Part shown: positions 11,409-23,730 of the stretch, one piece after another | Numbering within the stretch: the stretch's first letter is position 1 | How the letters are laid out: the number at the start of each line of letters is the position of its first letter | From: Stachybotrys elegans | Taxonomy: Eukaryota; Ascomycota; Sordariomycetes; Hypocreales; Stachybotryaceae | Direction of reading: 5' to 3' | NCBI GenBank assembly: GCA_020746835.1 | Contig: JAGPNK010000001.1 | Span: 2,232,001 to 2,296,000 of the forward strand | DNA length: 64,000 nucleotides | Translations under genes and position numbers: made by a program | Notes under the pieces: model-generated | Database searches by the model: none | The model's input: only the letters and a program-made list of their open reading frames with translations | Told to the model about the DNA's origin: nothing

Positions 11409-14400
11409 TGGCGAAGAATGCCGTTATGTCGAACGCGGCATGGCAATCCGCTACTTTATCCCACGACGAAGGAAATTTTCCTGAAGCCGATAACGATACT
11501 GCTCAAAATTTAGTGGGGCAATCGTGTGTGGGGCAGCTGTTGACAGAATACGTAGCATCCAAACGAACCACTCTACTAGATACGGCCTACCCTATACTTA
11601 CTTACTGTACTACCCGTCGCTACGGAGTAAGATCAAGCCAGATTCTCCTGTAGCAATTCGGCTTGCGCTACTGTTGCGTTAGGCGCCCAAAAGGACCGAC
11701 ATGGCGAATATCATGCGCAATGCTGACAGCGTGGCTAGATGATCATGCCAGCACAGCGATTTGGAATCGCTACTGGCTCCCACCTGGTCAAACTGGTTCG
11801 ATGCAGGACTTCGCAGTACCGATACCAGGCGGACGCTACCAGTGTCAAGCGATACCAAGAGATTACATATGTACCTGTCCAACTTCTCAGTTTGGTGACG
11901 GTTGCAGATTATCCCGGCCGATCGACCAGGTAATGGTTCGGGTTGGCCTCCCACCCCAGCAGCGAACCAGGGACAAGAGCCGTGGTAGATGGTGATGGGC
12001 GATCTTTTAGCGTGACCGCAAGGGGGTCCGAGGTGTAGACGCGCGCTTGGAGAGACAGCTGCTCGATGCTGGTTGGCTGCCCACAAGGCGTCGCATATTG
12101 GGCTGCTCTGCTGCAGCTTGTGATGCAGATGCAGTCCGGCTGGGGAGGGGGCTGCTTGAAATTGGCTGCTGCACGCACGGGGAGGGGATAGACAAGGTTT
12201 CCTCCCCCCTTTTTTTCTTTTCTTCCCTTGCCGGCGTTTGCTGCCTCCAGGGCGAGAAGATGGCAGCGAGCAATATGCCGCGGCTGTTATACATGGAGAG
12301 TGGCATCTCTGTTACATTCCGTGTGCCTCCCCGCTGCTTGCAGGCTGCAGAGCAGGAGCTGCAAGAGAGAAGGGGAAGCAACCAGGAGATACGCACGCAA
12401 AGTCGCATGGGGGCGATGACGGTGCCTGGCCAGGGCTGAAGCGTTGCAGCCGTTCAGTTCGGCCAAGACATGCAGATGGAAATGCCGGCAATCTCGCCAG
12501 CACGATTCCATTGGGGGCCTCGCGGCTACTGTACCTCACAAACAAAGTACAAGCCCGCCAGGGAAAAGAGGACTGGCTGGTGAGCGGCCGGCAGTAAGGT
12601 GGGATGAGGTTACCCTTTGGCCCCCAAAAGACGTTGTGCCGCTTCGGGCTCCCCCACAACGCACACATGCACGCGCACTCGCATACTCGCATCCAAGGTG
12701 ACGACGGTAGGGCCCCGGAAGCGGATAGGAGTGACTGACCTGGAGCGAGCTGCCCTGGGCCGATACGGGGCAGCGAGACAGGGTGTCTTGTGTAGGATTG
12801 TCAAAGTGCTGCGTCGCTGGCAGCTAAAAATGAGCCTGATGGCGCATGCAGCATAATACCTTTGCGTTTCAGAACGTCGTCAGGCTGACCATGTGCATTA
12901 CTAGGTATTACACTTCCCACCACCTGCACCTGATATTCGGTTGCTGGCCTGGGGAGGCGAAGGTTTGGCCCCAAGTAGAAAAGCCTACAAGCCTGACCAC
13001 ATTGTAGTTGTACATGAAGCAGTCGAGTACCTCTGGGCCCTCCACAAGCTGGGTATCCCACCCCCTCCCTCCTCCCCCTGCAGGTCTACCTACGGCGGTC
13101 GATGCACAACGGACGCCACCACAGCAAGCCATAAGGCAGGGCGACGGCCTGGCGAGGAGAATGGATCGTGTTGGGAGAGGGAGGGAGGCGACGGGGTGCG
13201 GCAAAGTCTCATGCCAGGATACACGATGGTATGGGATGACATTTCGGTCAGCCAGCTACTCTGGGCGAGATGCAGGACTTGGCCGACGCGTATGGCCAGC
13301 GCAAATAACCAATTCAACATACAGCAGACCTTCCCTTCTTCTTCGTGGGCAGAACAGAAGTACTGAACGTGGAAAATCCACAGCCATGGGTGGGCAAAAC
13401 GTGACAATCTGAAAGTTGGGGTGGGTCAAGCCGAAGGAGGGGGATGGAGGGAGGAGGGGGCGTTGGCCGTGAGTCTGCGGCCGCTGCCCAGGAAGCCTCC
13501 ATATCATCATCATCATCATCATAAGCAGAGCAGCATCACCATGGCCCATTGGTTGTGGCAGCAAAGTCCTAGCCCGCTGGCACTGGTGCCCAAGGGGCGT
13601 GTGCGTGTGCGGGGATGAATGAGGACGAGGACGAGGCCGAGAGCGGGCAGGCAATAATGTGATGAGACAGATAGACATACGACTTCACGGGTATCGGTTG
13701 GCTGGCTGGTTTGTCTAGCGGGTTAAAGTGGCGGCGTGTGGGACACGGTGCCGCTGGCGCCCGAGCTACTAACCTCCTAAATGCCATCTAGCCGGTGACA
13801 ACGGCAGAAAAGAAATGGAGACGCAAAGTCCTAGACTACTGTCCTACACATCGGTTGGCGCACACACCCAAGGAATGGCACACGGTAAACGCTGCCGTCA
13901 AGGTGGATGCCGGGGCGCGCGCCCTGGGGGGGGCATGTTGGGAGGGATGAATGGTGGGATGGAGGGATGATTGTTGCTTGGAGGCTCTGCCTGGTGCTGT
14001 ACAAACGGGGCCGAGATCAGCTGGAGACAAAGACCCCCCCCCCCCCCCTTCACTCTTGAGAGAGTGACAGTGACAGTGGGCGAGGCCCAGCCCGCCCAGA
14101 TCAGGGGAAAGGAAGCGACAGGCATGGCATCGAGACACCTTGACACCTTGGTACCCGCGTCACATTGCCCAGGAGGAGAGGGCGCTGTGAGAGGTCAGAT
14201 AGGTCAGAAGGTGACCATTTGCCGCCCCCCCTCAGACGGGACCCTTGCTGGCTGCTCGGTTGCCTTATCGTCTTGCCATCCCATCCCATCCTATTCCATC
14301 CCATCCTGTCCTGTCCTGTCCCTTTGTCTCACCCACATGGTACAGTACGATACGGTACCCGGGTCGGCTGGTAGATGCCTGCTTGGCCTGCTGACTTTGC

Positions 14401-15778
14401 CGCCATTCCCAAGTTTCGTTTCTTGGCCGCCTGGCCTCGTCATCGTCGTCGACGTAGTACTCGCTCGTAGCCCTTCAGCCTCCAAAGTGCTATTTGTGCT
14501 ACCCCATTTCCTGCGTGTCCTCTGCCCTCTCTGCCCTCTCCGTCTCCTTGTCCGTCTTGCTGCCTCGTACGAGAGAGGAAGACGTCCGTCCGTCTGGCTG
14601 CACAGTCGCATCGGGATATACCAATACGTCGCCTGCTCCGGCTCCAATTTCCAAAAGTCGACAAGGAACCCGTTAGCGCCGAGAAGCCATCGTCGGCGTG
14701 TCCCTCTTTTTTTTCTTTTTCGCCTTTCTTGATGGGGGAAATTTATTTAATTTTTTTTCCCTCTCTTTTTTGACACCCAACTGACCTCAAGTCCCAGGGT
14801 TTTCCGCCTCCCCCACACTTCCACACACCTGCCCGAGCAGGGAGGGACGGACCCAGGTCTAGCACCCACTGAGCAAGAACCACCCGCTGTCCACCCACTG
14901 CCCAGTGTACTTCCAGTACATGGAGGCAGGAGGTACCTGGAGCCGGAGGTACTTTCTGGCCCGTTACACACACCGCACTGTACCTACCTGTACTGTCCTG
15001 GACACACTGACACATTGGCGCATTGGCGCACCCACCTCCATCCATCCATTCAGGCCCAGCCCAGTCCACCACTTCCAGACCACCACCACCACCTCACCTC
15101 TCTCCAAAAGCTCGTTTCGTCTTCTTCCTTTCTCCTTCCCATTCCTCCCAGCCTGTCTATTTTACACCCCATAGCTTGCAACTGTACAGCGGCACCAAAA
15201 TTCACGACCAGTCGTCTCATCGCATCCTGCCTGACTGCTCTGCCTTGTCTGCTCTGCCCGAGTCCTTGCCTCACTGCCTTGCTTCGGTCCGCATCGTCTC
15301 GTGCTCTCTCTCGTCTCTCGACCTCGGACATATTCCACTACTGCTTTCAGAGTCGACTGCTTTCATTCTTGGAGCTTCGTCGTCTACTCTCCTCAGCTCG
15401 CGCCAGCCCCTCATTCCGACCTCTCACGCTCGCTTTGACATTGCGCATCAACCACGCCGCCTGCTTCTAACCCCTCGCTTGGTCGGTTCGCCTGTTCGCC
15501 TCGCCTCGCCTCGCATACGATCGAGCCTCTTGTCCACGACCCCATCCACGAGGCCTCGCATAGCCGGCCACATGCCAACTGTGGCCGGATGACGACCGTC
15601 TGCATAGCTTGACGAACGCACATTCCCCTCGTCGAGATCAGTCCTCCAATTACTCCATCTTGATTCCCCACCGGCTCTGCACACGTTCCGTACGAGCCTC
15701 TCCGTGACAGGCCAAACACCTGTCTCACATCCCCTCCCACTACTAGCCTCGGCTTCGACACATCAATTCACCATCACA
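11409..15778. promoter_or_regulatory. 4.4-kb divergent intergenic region between dbp8 and mkk1
   Basis: This region separates two genes transcribed away from each other and no gene is supported in it. It contains an ATC triplet run (~13503-13522), a 15-bp C tract (14034-14048) and CCATC/CTGTC pentamer runs (~14277-14325). From about 14.7 kb onward the plus strand is strongly pyrimidine-rich (TC, CCA and CCT repeats), typical of a long 5' leader, and probably holds the mkk1 promoter and 5' UTR. A tRNA-like fold near 11.72-11.80 kb was examined and rejected. Confidence 0.5.
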
Positions 15779-17511
15779 ATGGGCGACTCAGCTGCCAAGG
15801 TCGCTGACCCAGCTCAGCCTGTGAGTTCCTCTCGCATCCTTTCAGCCGTCTTTGGCATATGCTAACCTCTCCTCAGGTCTCTTCCGCGTCCACCCCCACA
15901 CCCATCCTAAATATGAGCCCTGGCGTTCCTCTGCTTCGTCCCGCCATCCCTGGCAGCCGGCCCAGCGGCGGAGCACGAACTCCGAGGTTGGGTTTGGCCA
16001 TCCCCCCCTCCCCCAATGCCAAAGCAGTCGGTGGCCAGAATGTCCAGCCTGCGAGGCCCCCGCTGCCCACACTACACTTGGCTACGCCCATGGGAAGCCA
16101 GGCTGTTCCTCACGAGCAGCCTCCCCGTTCGATACAGCCCGGTCAGTCGGCCGGTGCTGGCAGCGAAAGCAGTGCCGCCCACTCAAGATCTGGCAGTTTC
16201 GGCCCTCTGGATGGCCGTGCCAGCAACCCTACTTCCGCCGGATCCCAGTACTCTACTCTATCATTCGCTTCACAATATGGCATTAGTATGTCACGGCCAC
16301 ATGGCACGCCAGATCCTATTTCTGCCGTAGGCTCCATGTACTCGGAGAGGAGCGAGGGCGGCGCCGCCATGGAGCGCGACGGCAGCCTGCAAGGTCTGGA
16401 AGCTTTTGACAAGCTCAGCCTCGAGAAAGCCAGGACAGCCGATGTAGAGGATCTCGATGACGAGGGCTGGATGATTGCCAGCATGGAAAAGAGAATCGTT
16501 GAACTGGGGAACCTGGGTGAAGGTGCTGGAGGTGCAGTTACCAAGTGCCAGCTAAAGGGTGGCAATACGACATTTGCCCTGAAGGTATGTCCCTCGAACC
16601 GCTCTACGCTGCAAATTACGAGAACTGTGCTAACAAGCCGCAGGTTATCACCACCAACCCTGATCCAGATGTCAAGAAGCAAATCTTCCGAGAACTGGGC
16701 TTCAACAAGAACTGCGCCTCTGACCACATTTGCCGCTACTATGGAGCCTTTATAGACCCGGCCACTGCCACGATATCCATCGCCATGGAGTTTTGCGAGG
16801 GCGGCTCGTTGGACAGCATCTACAAGGAGGTTAAGCGCCTAGGCGGCCGGACTGGAGAAAAGGTGCTGGGTAAGGTCGCTGAGGGCGTCCTTAGCGGACT
16901 TACCTACCTGCACACCCGTCGCATCATCCACAGAGATATCAAGCCGTCCAACATCCTGCTTTGCCGGGACGGCGCTGTCAAGCTCTGCGACTTTGGAGTC
17001 TCGGGTGACTTTGGCACCAAGGGTGAGGCCAATACCTTCATCGGTACCAGTTACTACATGGCTCCTGAGCGTATTACGGGCCAATCCTATACCATCACCT
17101 CAGACGTGTGGTCGACGGGAGTGACCCTCCTCGAGGTGGCACAGCACAGGTTTCCCTTCCCGGCCGACGGCACAGATGCACAGCCACGAGCTGGCCTGAT
17201 TGATCTATTGACGTACATTGTGCGTCAGCCAGTCCCCAAGCTCAAGGACGAACCGGACGAGAACCTTTTCTGGAGCGACAACTTCAAGTATTTCATCGAG
17301 TGCTGGTAAGCATCACCGTCCCGGCGTTTTCCCCTTTCAGCCTGTGATACTGACATACACCTTTAGCCTAGAGAAGCGGCCCGACCGAAGAGCGAGCCCA
17401 TGGAAAATGCTGGAGCATCCTTGGATGGTTGACATGCGCTCCAAGCGAGTCAACATGGTCAAGTACCTATGTAACGTATGGGGCTGGGAAGAGAACCAGG
17501 CCAAATCTTGA
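15779..17511 (+). CDS. mkk1: MAP kinase kinase of the cell wall integrity pathway (Mkk1/2 type)
   Basis: Four exons: 15779-15820, 15877-16584, 16644-17305, 17367-17511, giving 518 aa. Splice sites are GTGAGT, GTATGT and GTAAGC donors with CTAAC-like branch sites, and every junction keeps frame. Residues 1-~225 are Ser/Pro-rich and probably disordered, with a docking-like basic/proline segment ([12 protein letters not shown]). The kinase domain has the Gly loop LGEGAGGAV, an ALK lysine, [11 protein letters not shown], an activation loop of [20 protein letters not shown] type, and SYYMAPER. It ends in the CLEKRP...HPWM subdomain XI. The SG and [10 protein letters not shown] signature marks a MAPKK, and the loop is the form I know from filamentous-fungal Mkk1/Mkk2. 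Such kinases relay Bck1 MAPKKK signals to Slt2/Mpk1. The start is the first ATG after the leader and opens a 14-codon exon. It converges with pus7, 675 bp away. Confidence 0.93.
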
Positions 17512-18186
17512 TGATCATCAGTCCACACCTGCCCGTCTATGGTGAGGGGAGGGCCTGTCCATGTCACAGCCTCCCCCACCCCAGCTTCGCAAAGCCACCG
17601 GCGCCGTCGGCCCAAAGGATCTGCTAGATTCTTTTTTTTTTCTCTCTTTATTTTTTGGTTATGCCGCATATCACGAGCTTCACAAGATTGCATCCGATAC
17701 CAGCTGTCGACCAGAACTCGTACGGGCCCAGAACTAAGATTTTGGATATCAAGGAATCATGTCTCAAAACAAATACATATGTAGGATGCAGCATGAGGGC
17801 ATCCATGAAACGGATCACGGGCGGAATTGATTTTATGGTCTCCCACAATATTACTAGATATAACCTGGCGAGAAACAACGGAAGACGGCATCACGACGAC
17901 CCGAGACTTTGTCTAAAGGACCTTGTATAAGTAGACGGGATACCTTGGAGCACATTTAGGGGAAATTCGATTTACACCACATGCTAGATTCGTTATGCAA
18001 GACTGTTTGTCTACCTTGTGCCAAGTATCCGAAGAGGGAAGGGTATCATCATCAGCATCTCCGATGCAGCTCGGGAATAGGAAGAGTGAAAGTGTACAAA
18101 CACCCATACATGCATACACCCATACACGCACACAAACTCAACCACCAGATAGGTAATTTGCTCACGCCCCGTATTTCGTCATGCGC
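17512..18186. other. Convergent 3' flank between mkk1 and pus7
   Basis: No gene seen. This stretch should hold both 3' UTRs and poly(A) sites. A T-rich run lies at ~17631-17657 and AT-rich DNA at ~17.74-17.87 kb; I cannot place exact polyadenylation sites. Confidence 0.5.
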
Positions 18187-20595
18187 CTACGCGCCTCCCG
18201 CCTCGGCATCCTCGGGAGGATCACCCATGAGCTCTCTCAGCGCGACGGTTGCGTACGCACTCTTGCCCAGCTGGAACTTGACCACCACGGCGACCTTGTC
18301 CATGGGCTTCTCGGGCTTTGTCTGCACCGGGGGCGCCTCCTCGTTGGCCTCTGGCAATGGTGGCGCATCGGCGACTTCCTCGTCCGCAGGCAACCCCTCG
18401 CCCATCTCCTGGTCTTTGTCCTCCTCCTCGGCGGCGGCCTTGGGCTTCTTCTTGCTGGGGTCGTCCTCGCGCTCGGCGGCCGAAGACCCGGCGCGGGCGC
18501 GCTTGCGGGTCTCCTTCCTCTCCCTTATGGATGCGCGGACGAGGTCCAGGTCCGTGGGGTGCATCTGCTCCGTGTCGTCGGCGTAGGCCTTGACCTCGGC
18601 GGACGGCGGGGCGAGGAAGCGGTTCATGAGCTTGCGGTAGCGGCCGGGCAGGCTGAACTCGCGGTGGATGCGGCGCATGTTGTGCGGGTCGAGGCCGCCG
18701 TTCTCCTCGCGGCCCATAAAGGACGTGTAGAAGGCGCCGATCTCGTTGTCTGGGTAGAGCACCTCGTAGCCCGGCACGGGGAGCACGACGTCGTAGATGG
18801 TGTGACGGCCGCTGGCGGCTTCCTCCTCGGTTAGGGGCCGAGCGCGGAGGGGTGCGTCTTCGTCGTCGTCCTCGCCGCCATCGTTGTTGTTGCGGTTGTT
18901 GTTGCCGTCGCTGGGCGTGATAATCTCCTGGCCGTCCTGGTCCGTCTCCTTGGCGGCCTGCTGCGCGTCGGCGCTGTCGATGATGATGAGGTCGCCCTTG
19001 ACGACTTTTCCCCCGTACAGCTCCCAGCGCTTGCTGGCGGCGTGGTTCCACACGAGTGACTGGTAGGCGTGCAGGTACATGGACCGCAGGCCCCTGGTGA
19101 TGTGGATGATGGCGCCGATGTGGTCGTTCATGGACTGCCGCCCCTGCCTGGTGAGCTGCCGCAGCACGCACGCCTCAGCGGCGAAGCGGCGAGGTATTAT
19201 CTTGGCGGCCTTCTCGATGTCCTTGCCTGTCATGAAGAGCATGCACGCGTGGTTGCGCGCGTAGTCATCCCTTCCCGTGGCGTCGCTGGGGATCTCACCG
19301 CGCTCGGCCTTGTCCGCAATCTCCGGGTTGTAGCTGAGCAGAGAGTGCACTGCTTCCTTGAACTTGCCCCCGAGTATCAGCTTTCCGATCTCGTGCGTTC
19401 CAATCTGGTGCGTTCCGAAGCGCTGGTGCCCAAAGTAGTTGATCCAGCCGTGCTGCGCCATGTGCGCGAGCGCGGGCTCGACCGTGGCCCGAATCTTGTC
19501 CAGCCGCTGGTCGACGGGCAGGGAAGGCTCGCTCGCGACCTGGCACTTCTTGATGGTGATGGTGAACTCGTTGCCGAGGAGCTGCCCCAGGTACATGGAC
19601 TCGCTCTTGTACTCGTAGTCGCCCGTGACGACGCCCCAGAGCTTGCTGTTGGCGCTGGCCAGGCTCCGCGGGCGCATGTACCGGACGGAGCACCGCTGGG
19701 CCGTTGAGGCGCGGCGGTCCTTGGTGCCAGCGTAGGAGATGACCTGGGGCTTGACCTTGAGCAGCCGCGCGAGCTGGTTGACGGCCTCCATGGTGTCCTT
19801 GTTGTCCTTGAAGAGCGTGAAGTGCAGGTACTCGCCCGCGGGCTTCTCCTCGTCCCTGCCGCGACCGCCGCCCCTGCCACGCTGCTTGTTGTGGTTGTTC
19901 CTGCGGCTGGGCTGCAGGGAGGCGAGGAGGGCGCCGGAGGCGTCGGTGTTGGTGTCAATCTTGGAGCGGAAGATGCGTCGGATCTCCTGGTGAATCGGCC
20001 CACGCTTGGATCTGTCTTCTATGGGCTCCGAGGTGATGGTCACTTTTCTGCCCACGGGCCCAGCATTGGCGCTGTTGAACATCTGGACGAGCTCCTGGGT
20101 GAACTTTTGCCCAACAAGTCCTTCGAGGATGGCGACGTCCTTTGGGGAGACGTCCATGCTTGGCTCGTCCTGGGCGGGCTTCTCAGCAGTGGCGTCATTG
20201 ACCGGTTCCTGCTCCTCCTGGGTCTGAGTTTGGCCTCCCTGAGTTCCTTCAGATGCTTCCACCGCAGGCTAGAAACATGTCAGCTATGCTAATCGAGGCT
20301 TAGAGGTAAAGGAAGCAAATACCTTGGTCTCTTGATCTCCAGGCTTCTGCTCACCCGCGCCAATGGTGCGTAGATGCACAACCGAACCATCCTTTGCAAT
20401 CTCATTGACCAGAAAGTCGGTGAACCTACCTTTGTTAGCTCAGACTTATACGCATTGAATGAATGAGACTTCGCCTTACCTTACGCGCAACTCGCCTGTC
20501 CATGGCGAGGCCAGGGGAGTAACATGCTGTGTGATTCCCAACGACCGCATGCGCGAGCCGCTGCCGCGGACACTATAATGTGGCTGTTCAGCCAT
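18187..20595 (-). CDS. pus7: Multisubstrate pseudouridine synthase, Pus7/TruD family
   Basis: Three exons on the minus strand: 20595-20480, 20425-20323, 20268-18187, giving 766 aa. The first two exons encode the family N-terminus (RSLGITQHVTP, then FTDFLVNEI) and join in frame through GTAAGG and GTATTT donors. The catalytic motif GTKDRR is present (Asp is the catalytic residue in TruD/Pus7), followed by the family motif NYFGHQRFGT. The C-terminal region has VVLPVPGYEVLYP and GRYRKLM. Yeast Pus7 modifies U2 and 5S RNA, tRNAs and many mRNAs at UNUAR-like sites. Here the protein is longer because of an Asn/Gly/Asp-rich insert before PLRARPLT and a Lys/Glu/Ala-rich segment near the C-terminus, both low complexity. 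The reading frame would start too late if the two short 5' exons were missed. Confidence 0.93.
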
Positions 20596-21570
20596 GACGA
20601 GGGCCCTGTGGGGATCCTGAAGTGAAGGATGAAGGGCTGCTCAGTCAATTGCGATGTAACATTTAGGTAACGTGGTATGGATAGAAAGCCGTTCAGTTAC
20701 TTTTTCTGCCGACTTTAGCGGGTACAAATGCGTCCAGCAGTGAATAAAATACAAATACAGTGGGCGGTGGAGTGAATTCCTGTTGGTGGTGCAGGGTAGG
20801 CTCTTGAATGGTGTACATTGTTCTTGATGAGATTCTCAAATTGTATTTATAAAATTATGTGCTCATCAATATACTTGTATGATAAAATTAATTGAGAAAG
20901 ATACAATTTTTCTTCCTGCACATGAGATGGGGGGTTATTCAACTGAATTCTCTCAGTTCATCGCGCAGCTGGGGGTGATTATATCCAGCGTATATATCAG
21001 CCAGAGGCTTCGTCTTCCTGAAAAACACCGTCTCACCTTCCCATCATAGGTACTGCCCAGTACAGGGTTCAGAAATCAATATATTTGAACACAAGTCAAT
21101 TCTCTGCAAGGTTCCTTTGTTCGCAATTGCAGTACTGGAATTATCCGACCAGTCTGTCTCTTACATCGGCACTCGCAATATCATTATCAGCTGACCTTGA
21201 TCGCTTCCTATTGTCCTGTGTCATTAGGATATCTTATAAAGCTTCTTTTCTGCACGCCAGCTTCCTTTCTCATAGGATTCGGATCTACCACTAGCCCCTG
21301 CCACTGTCCCCTGGGCTCTTCCATGAATTTCCACAGACAGCTGTCCCTGTCGAACAACCATGGACCGAATCCGTCATGCGATGGACGAGGGGAAGAGACG
21401 GCAGAGGGGAAGTCGCCTAGTCATGAACCTGGACGGATCAAGCAGTTACATTCGCTGGTCACCGGGATATTTTGCAGGTTTGCTATGAAACGCCGGGGAA
21501 GCTTCCACCTCCCATCTTCTAATGCATCCCGGCAGACACTCCGCAATCCATTGCTCTATCCAGCCCGCCG
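20596..21570. promoter_or_regulatory. Intergenic between pus7 and the SRA/YDG relic
   Basis: Divergent upstream DNA with no gene. An AT-rich island at ~20827-20912 contains AAATTGTAT and ATACAATTT as an inverted pair about 70 bp apart, which could be a weak hairpin or old repeat. The rest is unremarkable. Confidence 0.4.
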
Positions 21571-22781
21571 ATGGACGACACCTCAGAGGGTCTGACCTTG
21601 ACAGAAAAGACACTGCTCAGTCTCTCTGACGATGTACGTGCAAGCCTCGCCGACACCAAGACCCTTGGAGCAAGAGCAGGTGAAGTCAGGGCGTTCCTGG
21701 GCGACATGGTCAAGAGAGAGTATGAAGGCAAACCGAGCATTCACTTTTCCACCATCAAAAACGCCCGTCTCGACAAGCTCCTCTCCGACATACTCAAGCC
21801 CACAAACCGTCCTTATCCTATTCCTATACAGTTCCGGGCCGACATGTCGATAACCAGGGGCCTTCAGAGGCAATGGCGAGCTCGGTATCGAGAGCCTTAT
21901 TTCGATATCGACCAGACGAGGTATATGAACCTGCCCAGGTTCGGGCGCCTCAAAGACGTCGTCTTCAACGAGGCGGCAGGAGAGGGAAACGAAATCTGGT
22001 CCCCGAGTGACCGCAAGTCCTCGCTTGGGCTCGAGGCAAACCGTCCCCTGGAGCCAGGATAGTAAGACTATCCGACAGGACCGGGTCAGAAGAGATGAAC
22101 AAACACTAACCGAAGCACACAGTTAGTGGTTGCACCTGGCATGTGCCAGCCGTGACGGCATCGTAGACAGTGGGCTAGAGAAGCCCACGGTGGGAAAGTA
22201 TGGCATGGTGGCTCTGCCGCTGCTGAAGGGCAGAGAAGAGATCAGCCATGAAGACGGCCTGGTCCGCTATTCGAAAGAGGGCACCATGTCAGAGATGTAC
22301 GTGTCTCTTATCCGCCGCGTCGGCTTTCAGATGCGAATTCTACGCGGCCACTGCCTCATGAGCCCCCTTGCCCCCGAGGCGGGAATTCGCTATGATGGGC
22401 TGTGAGTCTCTTAGGCTCTCGAGGTCCGGGCATGATGCTGACCGTGAGCGCAGCTACACGCTTCGCCAATACGGCCTGACTCGGAACCCACAAAGTGACC
22501 GGCTGACGGTCGTCTTGACCTTGGAGCGTGTTCCAGGTCAGCGACCTCTCCAAGAAATCGTCAGCATCCCTCGACCGTCGCAGCTGGATGACTGGCAGCT
22601 CTTCAAGCGGTACGAAGGAGAGACCATCATGAGGAAATATGGCGACCAGGGCTTCCTGAATTAGAAGATTGAGCAGGCCCAGGACAAGATTGAACTGGAG
22701 CAGTGGAGGAGGACAATGGATTTGGAAATGGAATTCAGGATGAAAAGGGAAAGCAAGGGCAAGATTGGAGGGGCAACCTAG
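21571..22781 (+). pseudogene. Broken SRA/YDG-domain-like gene with two in-frame amber codons
   Basis: The frame opens at 21571 and runs well to ~22061 (163 codons; LSDDVRASLADTKTLG..., PYPIPIQFRADM). The obvious intron has donor GTAAGA at 22062, branch CTAAC, and acceptor CAG ending 22122. Joining there gives Tyr, then TAG at 22124-22126, then WLHLACASRDG. The second block continues to GIRYDGL, and a second canonical intron (GTGAGT...GCGCAG) joins in frame to YTLRQYGLTRNPQSD and a LERVPGQ segment. The frame then hits TAG at 22662-22664, beyond which it stays open and protein-like (KIEQAQDKIELEQWRR...) to 22781. The RYDG-Y motif and the preceding RILRG and APEAGIRYDG context resemble the SRA/YDG domain, which in other proteins reads modified CpG DNA. 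That assignment is moderate. A functional alternative using unusual splicing cannot be excluded. Confidence 0.6.
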
Positions 22782-22934
22782 AGGCTCTCATTTTCATCAT
22801 TCCATGGTGGGGTAAAAAATCCGAGCTTGCAGGAAGATTCCTAGAGTCAGTCACCATCACGACTTACCTACTACCTATACCTCACAATAACGTACAAGTA
22901 TTTCATCAATACCCTCTTCGAAAACACCCTCAGA

Positions 22935-23517
22935 ATGGGCAAGGACAAGAAATCCGGAGACAAGTCCTCGGGCGGCAAAGGCAAAGGCGGGGACAAGGAG
23001 GCGAGCGGCGGGAAGAGCAAAGGCGCTCAATCCATCAACGTCCGCCACATCCTGGTAAGAGACAGACCTACCAGCGGCAGTCGCACACTTGTTATTAACT
23101 TTGGACGGCGGCGGTACGCAGTGCGAGAAGCATAGCAAAAAGGAGGAAGCTCTGGCTAAGCTCAACGAAGGCGTCAAGTTTGACGAGGTCGCCCGCACCT
23201 TTTCGGAGGACAAGGCAAGACAAGGTTTGTCACCTTATCCCACATCCATCCCACATTTGTGGTTTCAGTGAATGCGGGCTGACCATGATGCGTTTTTTCC
23301 CCCCCTCCAGGAGGGGCTTTGGGATGGAAGACAAAGGGCAGCCTGGATCCTGCCTTTGAAGAGGTGGCATTTGCGCTCGAGGCCAGCACGACCAGTGCCC
23401 CCAAGTTTGCCGAAGTCAAGACGGGCTTTGGCTATCACATCATCATGGTGGGTTTTATGCGGTTGGCGCATGCATCAACTACTGACACATGATTGATAGG
23501 TCGAAGGCAGGAAATAG
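22935..23517 (+). CDS. pin4: Parvulin-type peptidyl-prolyl cis-trans isomerase (Pin4/Par14)
   Basis: Four exons: 22935-23054, 23122-23224, 23311-23447, 23500-23517, giving 125 aa. The first ~33 residues are a Lys/Gly/Ser-rich basic tail ([17 protein letters not shown]), as in human Par14, where it serves DNA/pre-ribosome binding and import. The parvulin domain follows: [53 protein letters not shown], and the terminal [12 protein letters not shown]. There is no WW domain, so it is not the Pin1/Ess1 type. The enzyme isomerises Xaa-Pro bonds; the family lacks strict phospho-Ser/Thr dependence. The last exon codes only five residues. Intron 2 ends in a long T/C tract right before its CAG. The gene converges with rps12 (213 bp apart). 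Confidence 0.93.
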
Positions 23518-23730
23518 TATCACGGTCGAGAGCAGCTAGGGGGAGAGAATTGCGAGCAAGGCATTGATCCTTAAACTTTTTTGTATTTGCCCAGAAGCAG
23601 GGCTCAAGCCCATTCCCGTTTGCCAAAAGAAGGCTAGAGTACAACCCGGAGATGTCGTTTCCATCACATCAGACTGAAAACCAAGCCCACGCGCCTCTAT
23701 GCACTTCCCATCAACGCCCGTATCATGTGC

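Noticed and set aside
11721..11810. tRNA-like fold (stem AGCGA/TCGCT with a seven-base loop, a D-stem-like pair TGGC/GCCA, and GGTTCGA further on)
   Set aside because: The acceptor stem does not pair and the T-stem has mismatches, so it is not a working tRNA gene; at best a decayed tRNA-derived sequence.
18221..19171. 316-codon minus-strand frame within the Pus7 gene
   Set aside because: Shadow of the GC-rich pus7 coding sequence in another frame.
20827..20912. AT-rich island with a short inverted pair
   Set aside because: The arms are only about nine bases and the rest does not match, so it is not supported as a mobile element.
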